11,449 nt of DNA, taken from NCBI GenBank assembly GCA_947253595.1, contig CAMXZR010000054.1, positions 1 to 11,449 on the forward strand. The letters run 5' to 3'. The notes under the pieces were generated by a model. It had not been told where the DNA came from and did not search any database. It saw only the letters and a program-made list of their open reading frames with translations. Origin of the DNA: an uncultured Olsenella sp. (GTDB taxonomy: Bacteria; Actinomycetota; Coriobacteriia; Coriobacteriales; Atopobiaceae). Positions 1 to 6,306 of the stretch are shown piece after piece. The position numbers and the translations under genes are program-made. The number at the start of each line of letters is the position of its first letter. Positions within the stretch are counted from its first letter, which is position 1.

Positions 1-47
1 CTACACAAGGAGTATCGTCGGCAGCGTCAGATGTGTATAAGAGACAG
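1..47 (+). other. Unremoved Illumina Nextera i5 adapter (artefact)
   Basis: Bases 1-6 (CTACAC) are the end of the Illumina P5 primer. Bases 7-14 (AAGGAGTA) match the Nextera i5 index known as S507. Bases 15-28 (TCGTCGGCAGCGTC) are the Nextera read-1 linker, and 29-47 (AGATGTGTATAAGAGACAG) are the 19-base Tn5 mosaic end. The order and spacing match a tagmentation library adapter exactly, so this is library sequence left at the contig end and not a chromosomal transposon. Peptides read through it (for example ones starting MCIRDR or ending SLIHI) are spurious. Confidence 0.98.
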
Positions 48-569
48 GTCTGCGGGTCCGACGAGGGGCAGCTCTCCCCCGCCCCCCTGCAGGAGCTCGA
101 GCTCGTCGATGACCGACCTCGCCGCCTTGAACGAGGCCTGCATCTGCCTGGCGGGGTCGGGAGCGTCGTCCGCGCGGGGACGCACCGCGTCGCTCACCGC
201 AACGGCATTCGCGGTGGCGATCTCTCTCGTAAGCGAGAGCGAGAGCGCGACCTCGCTCACGCCACGCTCGCGCGCCAGGTCGAGAGCTGCCCCCGCGAGC
301 CTCGCCTGGGTCCTCCCCGAGGCGTCCAGCACCACCTCGACGTCGTGCAGGCCCAGGAGGGGGCCCTCGTCCGTCACGCCCAGCGCGCGGGAGACGGCCC
401 CACGTGCCGCGAAGCGGGCGGCGAGGTGGCCTGCGGGCCGCGACGTCCTGGCGCAGTGCGCACGCTCGCCCTCCGAGAACACCCGCCCCGCGAAGGAGGG
501 ATGCCGCTCGAGAGCCCGTTCCATGCGCGCGACCTCGAGCATGGAGAAGCCCACTCCCGCAGACGCCAT
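48..569 (-). CDS. acpS: AcpS-like (holo-ACP synthase family) protein, 3' end missing
   Basis: AcpS transfers 4'-phosphopantetheine from CoA to acyl carrier protein. Residues 1-125 follow the family layout: a strand-helix start (GVGFSMLEVARME), RVFSEGER at 29-36, HLAARFAARGAVSRALG at 48-64, DVEVVLDASGR at 76-86 and a final strand near 106-125. The start ATG lies 2 bases after the glmS stop, so the two genes are probably co-translated. Two things are odd. The Mg-binding Asp of the usual GxDI/GTDI motif is Ser (position 9), and the Glu of RFAAKEA is Gly (position 57), with Lys also changed to Arg. The protein also runs past the usual ~125 residues for at least 50 more (ARSVIDELELLQGGGG region), and the gene is cut off by the adapter at base 47. 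The family assignment is fairly secure, but holo-ACP synthase activity is doubtful. The extension could be a linker to a second domain that lies beyond the contig. Confidence 0.75.
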
Positions 570-571
570 GG

Positions 572-2419
572 CTACTCCACCGTGACCGACTTGGCCAGGT
601 TGCGCGGCTTGTCCACGTCGCAGCCGCGAGCACGGGCCACGTAGCGGGCGAGCAGCTGGAGGTGGACGATGGCGACGATGGGGACGAGCCTCTCCTCGGG
701 CACCTCGGGAATCCAGAGCGTGTCCTCGCAGAGCGCGCCCACCGCCTCATCCCCGTCGGTGGCCACGGCGACGCAGGTGGCCCCGCGGGCCATGACCTCC
801 TGGATGTTGGAGACGGTCTTGTCATGCACGTGATCGGCGGGGACGATGGCCACCACGGGGAACCCCGGCTCGAGCAGAGCGATGGGACCGTGCTTCATCT
901 CGCCGGCGGGATACGCCTCCGCGTGGAGGTAGCTGACCTCCTTGAGCTTGAGGGCGCCCTCGTAGGCGGTCGTGGCGTTGACCCCACGTCCCAGGAAGAG
1001 GGCTGAGGAGGCGCGCCGGAAGTGGCGGGCGGCGCGCTTGTCCTGCCAGCGGCGGGCGATGACCTCGCGCACGAGGTCGGGCAGGGCCTCGAGGTTGCCG
1101 AAGTGACGACACACCTCGCCGAGGCCCATGGATCCGTTGGTGAGCGCGAGCCTCAGGGCCAGGAGGGCCGCCGCGACCATCTGTGCGGTGTAGGCCTTCG
1201 TCGAGCAGACGCAGATCTCGGGACCTGCCTGGACGTAGAGGGTGCCGTCGCTCTCTCGCGCGGCGCTCGAGCCCAGCACGTTGGTGATCGCGAACACCTT
1301 GCAGCCCAAGGCCCTCATGCGACGGGCGGCGGTCAGCGTGTCTGCGGTCTCTCCAGACTGCGTGATGACCACGCAGAGCGTGTGGTCGCTCACGAGCGGC
1401 TCCTTGTAGTTGAGCTCGGAGGCGTACTCGCAGAAGACGGGGACATGCGCCCAGTCCTCGATCATGCTCCGTGCGATGAGCCCCACATGGTAGGAGGTCC
1501 CGCAGGCAACCACATACACGCGGTCGACGCCTGCAAGCTCCTCCGCTGACATGCTGAGCTCGTCGAGCTCGATGCCATGCTCGCCCAGGCGGCCCTTGAG
1601 GAGCCTCTCGATCGCCTCGGGCTGCTCGCTTATCTCCTTTGCCATGAAGTCCGCATGCCCGCCCAGGGTCGCCGCAGAGGCGTCCCAGTCGATTCGGAGC
1701 ATGCTGGGATGCCCCACGAGCTCACCCTCGTCGTCGAAGACCTGGACCGAGCCGTCCTCGCGCAGGAGGGCGAGCTGGTCGTCCTCGAGCTGGATGACGT
1801 TCGATGACACGGACGAGAGGGGCATCACGTCCGACGCCGCGTAGGCACCGTCCTTGGTGGAGGCCAGCACGAGGGGCGAGCCCTTTCGGGCGACGGCCAG
1901 CTGGCCGGGGACGTCGGAGCATTCCACAACCAGGGCCCAGGAGCCTTGGAGGCGGCGGCACGCATAGCGCACGGCACGCAGGAGGTCGCCCTTGGCGGGC
2001 CCGTTCCAGGCGTCCTCGATGAGATGGGCCACGACCTCGGAGTCGGTGTCGCTCGCGAACTGGTGCCCTGCGAGCCGGAGCTGCGAGCGGAGCTCCCGGA
2101 AGTTCTCGATGATGCCGTTGTGGACGATGGCGATGCGTCCGCTGCAGTCGAGGTGCGGATGGGCGTTGCGGTCGGTCGGGGCACCGTGCGTGGCCCAGCG
2201 CGTGTGGGCGATTCCGGTGGTGCCCGTGAGGTTGGCGGTCCTGCAGCGCTCGACCAGCGTGGCCACGCGTCCGGCGCACTTCACGCCGTGAAGCTCGCCG
2301 TCAGAGGCCATCACGTCGATCCCAGCGGAGTCGTAGCCACGGTACTCGAGGGCAGCGAGGCCCGAGAGGAGGAACTCGGCCGCCTGCCTGCGTCCCGTGT
2401 AGCCAACGATTCCGCACAT
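572..2419 (-). CDS. glmS: Glutamine--fructose-6-phosphate aminotransferase (isomerizing)
   Basis: GlmS makes glucosamine-6-phosphate from fructose-6-phosphate and glutamine, the first committed step towards UDP-GlcNAc and peptidoglycan; it is cytoplasmic. The start is fixed by MCGIVGYTG: Cys2 becomes the N-terminal nucleophile of the glutaminase domain, so the longer upstream reading is wrong. A GGAGGT ribosome binding site sits 5 bases before this ATG. Visible motifs are HTRWATHG (72-79), NGIIENFRE (101-109) and SDTDSE (123-128) in the glutaminase half. The two SIS domains follow, with ACGTSY (305-310), QSGETADT (354-361), LGRGVN (476-481), EGALKLKE (487-494) and GEMKHGPIAL (506-515). The C-terminus ends in the family's typical DKPRNLAKSVTVE. 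The length of 615 residues is normal. It lies 140 bases downstream of glmM and runs straight into the acpS-like gene. The leader is too short for a glmS ribozyme. Confidence 0.97.
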   Translation of the reverse strand: MCGIVGYTGRRQAAEFLLSGLAALEYRGYDSAGIDVMASDGELHGVKCAGRVATLVERCRTANLTGTTGIAHTRWATHGAPTDRNAHPHLDCSGRIAIVHNGIIENFRELRSQLRLAGHQFASDTDSEVVAHLIEDAWNGPAKGDLLRAVRYACRRLQGSWALVVECSDVPGQLAVARKGSPLVLASTKDGAYAASDVMPLSSVSSNVIQLEDDQLALLREDGSVQVFDDEGELVGHPSMLRIDWDASAATLGGHADFMAKEISEQPEAIERLLKGRLGEHGIELDELSMSAEELAGVDRVYVVACGTSYHVGLIARSMIEDWAHVPVFCEYASELNYKEPLVSDHTLCVVITQSGETADTLTAARRMRALGCKVFAITNVLGSSAARESDGTLYVQAGPEICVCSTKAYTAQMVAAALLALRLALTNGSMGLGEVCRHFGNLEALPDLVREVIARRWQDKRAARHFRRASSALFLGRGVNATTAYEGALKLKEVSYLHAEAYPAGEMKHGPIALLEPGFPVVAIVPADHVHDKTVSNIQEVMARGATCVAVATDGDEAVGALCEDTLWIPEVPEERLVPIVAIVHLQLLARYVARARGCDVDKPRNLAKSVTVE

Positions 2420-2460
2420 GTGGCACCTCCGTTTGCGTTGCGTTTCTGTGCTGACTGGCA

Positions 2461-2469
2461 ATTCTACCA
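2461..2469 (-). promoter_or_regulatory. Candidate extended -10 promoter of glmS
   Basis: On the minus strand TGGTAGAAT reads as an extended -10 element (TGn followed by TAGAAT, five of six bases of TATAAT). I see no good -35 box, which is acceptable for an extended -10. It would start a leader of about 35 bases ahead of the glmS ATG at 2419. Its upstream context, GCATGCTG, is the same as that of the glmM candidate. Confidence 0.45.
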
Positions 2470-2559
2470 GCATGCGACGCGAACCCCTCCCGCACGGAAA
2501 ACCCCAGGAGAGGGGCCCGGCCGCAGACTAGACACCGAGTCCCGCGGCGCTTGTCCAGA

Positions 2560-3897
2560 CTAGGCCTTGAAGGGCTCCAGCGCCTTGAGCACGATATCGT
2601 CAGCTTGGCGACAGAGCACGTCCTCCGGAGCCTCTGCGAGGACGCGCACCAGTGGCTCCGTGCCGCTCGCGCGCACCAGAACGCGGCCGTTGCCCTCGAG
2701 GAAGCGCTCTGCCTCCGCCACGGCGGCCTTGACCTCAGGAGCCTCCATGGCACCGTCCTTGTCGTTGACGCGCACGTTGACCAGGAGCTGCGGATACAGC
2801 CTGACCGGCGAGCAGAGGACGGAGAGCCTCTCTCGCTCGGCGCGGATGACCTCCATCACGCGCAGGCTGGTCATGATGCCGTCGCCCGTGCGCTCGATGT
2901 CTCCGAAGATGATGTGGCCGCTCTGCTCGCCGCCCAGCGAGTAGCCGTTCTGGCGCATGCAGGCGTAGACGTTCTTGTCGCCCACGGCCGTGGTCTCGTA
3001 CTGGAGGTTCGCCTCGTCGAAGGCGCGAAAGAGGCCGAAGTTGCTCATGACGGTGGGCACCACGGTGCCACCCGCGAGGCGACCGTGCTTGTGCAGGTAC
3101 TTGCCGCAGATGTAGAGGATGAGGTCGCCGTCTACCACGCGCCCCCTCTCGTCCACCGCTATGCAGCGGTCTGCGTCGCCGTCGTACGCGAAGCCCACGT
3201 CCAACCCCTGCTCCACGACGTGGCGCTGCAGCCGCTCGATGTGGGTGCTCCCGCAGTCGACGTTGATGTTGAAGCCGTTGGGGGCGTTGTTGATCACGCG
3301 AACGTCCGCGCCCAGGGCGTCGAACACGGGCTTTGCCACCGAGCTCGCGGCACCGTTGGCGCAGTCCAGGCCCACCTTGACGCCCTGGAGCGAGAAGTTT
3401 GCGCTTGCGATGAGGTGGGCGATGTAGCGGTTGCGGCCCTGCATGTAGTCGACGGTGCAGCCGATGGCCTCGCCCGTGGCGAGGGGAAGCTCGAGCTCGC
3501 CGTCAATGTAGCGCTCGACCTCCTCGAGGACGTCCTCGTCCATCTTGTAGCCATCCGCGTTGACCAGCTTGATGCCGTTGTCGGTGAAGGGATTGTGCGA
3601 GGCGGTAATCATGACGCCGCAGTCGAACTGGCCGTCCACGGTCTCGTAGCTGACGCCAGGCGTGGGGATGACGTGCAGCATGTAGGCGTCGGCACCGGAG
3701 GCGACCAGACCCGAGACCAGGGCGCTTTCGAACATGTAGCTGGAGCGGCGGGTGTCCTTGCCGATGACGATGCGTGCCTTGCGGTCCTGGCGCGCCCCGT
3801 AGTACCAGCCGACGAAGCGGCCAATCTTGTAGGCGTGCTCGACGTCGAGACCCTCGTTCGCACGGCCGCGGAAGCCGTCGGTTCCAAAGTACTTCAT
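2560..3897 (-). CDS. glmM: Phosphoglucosamine mutase
   Basis: GlmM interconverts glucosamine-6-phosphate and glucosamine-1-phosphate through a phosphoserine enzyme, supplying the substrate for GlmU in UDP-GlcNAc synthesis. All four mutase signatures are present: KYFGTDGFRG at the N-terminus; ITASHNPFTDNGIK with the phosphorylated Ser100; the metal-binding DGDADR (239-244); and the sugar-binding GGEQSGHI (322-329). The phosphate-binding RASGTEPLVRV (409-419) is in the C-terminal domain. The length of 445 residues is normal for the family. The ATG follows a GGGGAG ribosome binding site. GlmM uses the product of the next gene, glmS, so the pair forms a short pathway unit, though a 140-base gap with a promoter-like site lies between them. 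Confidence 0.97.
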   Translation of the reverse strand: MKYFGTDGFRGRANEGLDVEHAYKIGRFVGWYYGARQDRKARIVIGKDTRRSSYMFESALVSGLVASGADAYMLHVIPTPGVSYETVDGQFDCGVMITASHNPFTDNGIKLVNADGYKMDEDVLEEVERYIDGELELPLATGEAIGCTVDYMQGRNRYIAHLIASANFSLQGVKVGLDCANGAASSVAKPVFDALGADVRVINNAPNGFNINVDCGSTHIERLQRHVVEQGLDVGFAYDGDADRCIAVDERGRVVDGDLILYICGKYLHKHGRLAGGTVVPTVMSNFGLFRAFDEANLQYETTAVGDKNVYACMRQNGYSLGGEQSGHIIFGDIERTGDGIMTSLRVMEVIRAERERLSVLCSPVRLYPQLLVNVRVNDKDGAMEAPEVKAAVAEAERFLEGNGRVLVRASGTEPLVRVLAEAPEDVLCRQADDIVLKALEPFKA

Positions 3898-3965
3898 AGA
3901 CTCTCCCCTGCCTCTGGGCGCGAGACGGGCTGTCCGCCGACGCTGCCACGGAAGATACTAGGAGA

Positions 3966-3974
3966 ATGGTAGCA
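3966..3974 (-). promoter_or_regulatory. Candidate extended -10 promoter of glmM
   Basis: The minus strand reads TGCTACCAT, an extended -10 (TGn plus TACCAT, four of six consensus bases). It is preceded by GCATGCTG, as in the glmS candidate. A start here would give a leader of about 60 bases to the glmM ATG at 3897. There is no clear -35 box. Confidence 0.35.
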
Positions 3975-4146
3975 GCATGCAGCCGCGCATTTGTGCGTAG
4001 CAGATGGTGCCGGACACTCGCTCGCGCAGGGTTACCGTGAGGGTCGGGAGATTCGCGACGATGCCCTGTCCGGACCCCCCGCGTCGTCGCCGTCGCAGCT
4101 GCCAGCGGGAGCCATCTGCGACGGCGCACCGTCACCCACAGAGAGA

Positions 4147-4186
4147 CGGCACCTGCAAGGTGCCCTTCCGGGACTTGCGGGTGCCG
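4147..4186 (-). terminator. Candidate terminator hairpin downstream of the dehydrogenase gene
   Basis: CGGCACCTGCAAG (4147-4159) pairs with CTTGCGGGTGCCG (4174-4186): 12 Watson-Crick pairs, one position that does not pair canonically in the DNA (G-U possible in the plus-strand RNA), and a 14-base loop. An alternative smaller hairpin, GGCACC/GGTGCC (4148-4164), shares the left arm. On the minus strand the stem is followed by TCTCTCTGT, only mildly T-rich. It sits ~45 bases after the dehydrogenase stop, a sensible place to end that transcript. A regulatory structure with two alternative folds is the other reading. Confidence 0.45.
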
Positions 4187-4190
4187 CCAT

Positions 4191-4208
4191 GCGTCGACCT
4201 ATCGACGC
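4191..4208. repeat. Perfect 7-base inverted repeat
   Basis: GCGTCGA (4191-4197) and TCGACGC (4202-4208) are separated by CCTA. The repeat lies 24 bases beyond the dehydrogenase stop codon and next to the larger hairpin. It has no T-run on either side. It may contribute to 3'-end stability or transcription stopping; the role is not clear. Confidence 0.5.
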
Positions 4209-4231
4209 GAGTGTAGATGCGGGCCAGGTTG

Positions 4232-5278
4232 CTAGCGGCAGCCACGCCCCTCGTCAATCATCATGGGCTGGACCAGGTGCCTCAGCGGCTTGAGCTCGTC
4301 GAAGGTGCGATACCCCGGCGGTGCCGCGAGCACCGTGGGGATGCGGTTGACGATGGTCGCGCAGGTGTGCTCCACCGTGGCGGGCTTGTCCACATGGAAG
4401 CTGGTGTCGGGCTCACCCATGATCTTCCAGTCGCAGAGGTCTCCGTCGTCCGGTCCGTACACCTTGCCAATCTGCGAGGTGACGATGTCTATGCCCTGAT
4501 AGGTCCTCGTGGTGACGCGCGTGTTCATGCCGATGACCCTTCCGGCGGGCACGGTGGCTCCCATGGTCCCCGAGTAGGTGTCCGCCTCGGCGACGTAGGG
4601 CACGTTCTCCTGGATGACCTCCGAGACCGTGAGGCCCAGGTGCTGCGCCAGGCACTCGTTGGAGTTCCACACGTAGGAGGGCACGACCTCGTCGGGATGG
4701 GCGAGCGTGCGCTCGAACTCCTCGGGGCTTAGCCCCACGCCGTGCGCCTTGGCCAGCGCCAAGCCGTAGTCCTCGACGTTGTAGCTCACGGCGCCCTCTA
4801 TGCAATCGATCCGATTCACCGCGCCGGCGAGAAGCCCCACGATGTGGACCCAGAAGACGTCCTCCATCCCGGCCCCAACCATGGTGCAGCCCATCTCACG
4901 CGCGATCGCGTCGATGCGGTTGGTGGCTGCGGAGGAGGTGGTCCAGGGGAAGGTGCACTCCTCGCAGGTGGTTATGACGTTGATGCCGCGGCTCACGCAC
5001 TTCTCCACCATTGGCTCGATGTCGGTGAGGAGGCTGAACAGCTCGAGCACGGCGATGTCGGGAGCGCTCTGGTCCAGGACGCGGTCCGCGTCGTCAGAGA
5101 TCCTCACGCCCAGCTTGACGGGAAGTCCCGCGAAGTCGCCCGCGTCCATGCCCACGACCTCGGGGTTGACGTCGATCGCGCCGACAACCTGCGCGCCGTG
5201 CTCGTGGAGGTAGCGCAGGGTGTACTTCGCCATCTTCCCGCACCCGTACTGAACGACCCTGATAGGCCTGCGTCCCAT
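4232..5278 (-). CDS. 2,4-diaminopentanoate dehydrogenase-like / DapB-like NAD(P)-dependent oxidoreductase
   Basis: The N-terminus (VVQYGCGKMAKYTLRYL, about 8-24) is a Rossmann dinucleotide-binding fold, followed by an acidic end of the second strand (GAIDVNPEVVG, 33-43). Mid-region motifs VITTCEECTFPW (101-112) and GAGMEDVFW (135-143), and the tail with TCATIVNRIPTVLAAPPGYRT (305-325), are typical of the family that includes 2,4-diaminopentanoate dehydrogenase of ornithine fermentation and proteins often labelled dihydrodipicolinate reductase. The length of 348 residues fits that family; true DapB is nearer 270. I chose ATG 5278 because GAGGAG lies 6 bases upstream and the fold begins at once; the reading extends 67 codons further without similarity. 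No ornithine aminomutase or thiolase genes lie beside it, so the substrate cannot be assigned from context. It could act on another amino compound. Confidence 0.8.
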   Translation of the reverse strand: MGRRPIRVVQYGCGKMAKYTLRYLHEHGAQVVGAIDVNPEVVGMDAGDFAGLPVKLGVRISDDADRVLDQSAPDIAVLELFSLLTDIEPMVEKCVSRGINVITTCEECTFPWTTSSAATNRIDAIAREMGCTMVGAGMEDVFWVHIVGLLAGAVNRIDCIEGAVSYNVEDYGLALAKAHGVGLSPEEFERTLAHPDEVVPSYVWNSNECLAQHLGLTVSEVIQENVPYVAEADTYSGTMGATVPAGRVIGMNTRVTTRTYQGIDIVTSQIGKVYGPDDGDLCDWKIMGEPDTSFHVDKPATVEHTCATIVNRIPTVLAAPPGYRTFDELKPLRHLVQPMMIDEGRGCR

Positions 5279-5311
5279 AGCTGCTCCTCTCGTAGGGGGG
5301 TGTGGACCATG

Positions 5312-5339
5312 GGCGGCACGCGCGACGGCAGGTGCCGCC
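5312..5339 (-). repeat. Perfect 8-base inverted repeat in the dehydrogenase leader
   Basis: GGCGGCAC (5312-5319) and GTGCCGCC (5332-5339) flank a 12-base loop. The right-hand edge for a minus-strand transcript lies 33 bases before the ATG at 5278, so the hairpin would form in the 5' leader just ahead of the ribosome binding site. It could affect translation or mRNA stability. An operator is also possible. Confidence 0.5.
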
Positions 5340-5523
5340 TTGCCACACTTATTCCCCGCCAGCGGCAGACGGGTACGGAGAGTCGGCGGGCGCATGCCTT
5401 CCGTCGAGGAAGGATGGAACGCGGCAGACGAGCGCCCGTGCAGGTCGGTCGGCCTCCCACGCCTGGCACCCTTCCGCATTTGTCAGCCACCCGGACCAGC
5501 CGGTCGCCAGCGGCGGACACGCG

Positions 5524-5613
5524 TCTGCGCACGCTGCCGCGGTCCGCTACGCTATTGCGCACACGCGCGCACGTTTGCGCAGTTGGTGAGAAGCTCTCGC
5601 GTGCGTTTGCGCG
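5524..5613. repeat. Cluster of TTTGCGCA-like motifs
   Basis: Four related octamers occur at 5524 (TCTGCGCA), 5554 (ATTGCGCA), 5574 (TTTGCGCA) and 5606 (TTTGCGCG), at spacings of 30, 20 and 32 bases. The same core recurs in the intergenic region at the far side of the importer operon, at 9690-9697. They could be protein-binding sites on roughly the same helical face, or the remains of a degenerate repeat. The local GC-rich composition raises the chance of accidental matches. Confidence 0.45.
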
Positions 5614-5715
5614 TGCTGGATTCGCGGGGCGTACGCTTGCTCATACCCGAGGTCCAACGCGTGCGCAACCGCATGCCCAACGGACACGCCAGACGCAAGA
5701 AACCGGGAGGGGAAG

Positions 5716-6306
5716 ATGCTGTACCTGCTGAGCTCGCCGCAGCGAAGCGGCAAGACGCGCTGGCTGCAGGCGCTCCTCGCGCAAAGAGACGCGCTCGGCG
5801 TCCCGACGTACGGCGTCCTCGCTCCCGGCCGCTGGACCACCGTCGACGGGACTCTCGCAAAGGTCGGCATCGACAACCTGCTGCTGCCGGACCACACGCT
5901 CCTCTCGTTTGCATCGCCCCCGTCCGTCGGCTCGGCGGGCGACGACGACTGCACTCAGTCGCGCGAGGCGGGCCTTGGCTGGGACATCTCCGACTCCGCG
6001 CTCCGGCGCGTCAACGACCACTTCGAGACGCTCCTTGCCCGCCGCGACGAGCTCGCCGCGAGGCCCGGCATCATGGTGGTCGACGAGCTCGGCCCGCTCG
6101 AGCTCGCGTGCGGGAAGGGGCTGCGGTCCGCTCTCGCGCTGCTCGACGCCGGCCCCTGCGCCGCATGGTGGGACGCGGTCGTCGTCGTGCGGCCGGCACT
6201 CCTCAAGGCGGCGGCGGAAGGGCTCCGGGACGCCTGGGGCGAACCGGAGCCCTTGCAGCCGGACGGCAGAGCGCCAAGGCGTCTGCTCGATGGACCTAGT
6301 TCTTAG
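5716..6306 (+). CDS. Small P-loop NTPase, THEP1 (NTPase_1)-like
   Basis: This 196-residue protein has a Walker A motif near the N-terminus (SSPQRSGKT, 6-14, with Ser in place of the usual first Gly/Ala). It also has a strong Walker B, IMVVDELGPLEL (119-130), whose DELGPLEL run is typical of THEP1-like nucleoside-triphosphatases. In between come GVLAPGRW (33-40) and GWDISDSALRRVN (88-100), and after it VVVVRPALL (155-163). Family members hydrolyse nucleoside triphosphates, but their cellular role is poorly known. A GGGAGGGG ribosome binding site precedes the ATG by 3 bases, counted from its right edge. The gene is the only complete plus-strand gene here and runs convergently into the importer's binding-protein gene, overlapping its 3' end by 11 bases. 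Its position suggests, but does not prove, a link to the importer. An ATPase or nucleotide kinase helper for cofactor handling is an alternative. Confidence 0.75.
   Translation: MLYLLSSPQRSGKTRWLQALLAQRDALGVPTYGVLAPGRWTTVDGTLAKVGIDNLLLPDHTLLSFASPPSVGSAGDDDCTQSREAGLGWDISDSALRRVNDHFETLLARRDELAARPGIMVVDELGPLELACGKGLRSALALLDAGPCAAWWDAVVVVRPALLKAAAEGLRDAWGEPEPLQPDGRAPRRLLDGPSS

Larger units (their letters stand above)
3898..4231. other. Intergenic region upstream of glmM, no gene seen
   Basis: This stretch of 334 bases lies between the dehydrogenase stop and the glmM start. It holds the glmM ribosome binding site, the candidate glmM promoter and, at its far end, two inverted repeats (4147-4186 and 4191-4208). 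The short open frames here have no ribosome binding site and no recognisable protein, so I call no gene. Confidence 0.7.
5279..5715. other. Divergent intergenic region, 437 bases, repeat-rich
   Basis: The region separates the minus-strand dehydrogenase from the plus-strand NTPase gene, so it should hold both promoters, but I see no convincing -35/-10 pair. It holds a leader hairpin (5312-5339), a small perfect hairpin CCTTCC-GTCGA-GGAAGG (5397-5413) and a cluster of TTTGCGCA-like motifs (5524-5613). A reverse-orientation TTGCGCA copy lies at 5662-5668. No gene is supported. Confidence 0.7.

Noticed and set aside
29..47. Tn5 transposon end as a chromosomal mobile element
   Set aside because: The mosaic end is directly joined to the Illumina linker, index and P5 sequence, so it comes from library preparation.
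2420..2559. glmS ribozyme in the glmS leader
   Set aside because: The leader from the candidate promoter is only ~35 bases, and I see none of the conserved ribozyme core. The 140-base gap is too short to hold the usual full structure comfortably.
2551..3972. Long open frame (473 codons) on the plus strand
   Set aside because: It lies antisense to glmM, which has all its catalytic motifs. Such shadow frames are common at this GC content, and this one has no recognisable protein or ribosome binding site.
4174..4190. T-box-like sequence (GCGGGTGCCGCC)
   Set aside because: It lacks the conserved AGGGTGGNACCGCG core, and no plus-strand aminoacyl-tRNA or amino-acid gene follows.
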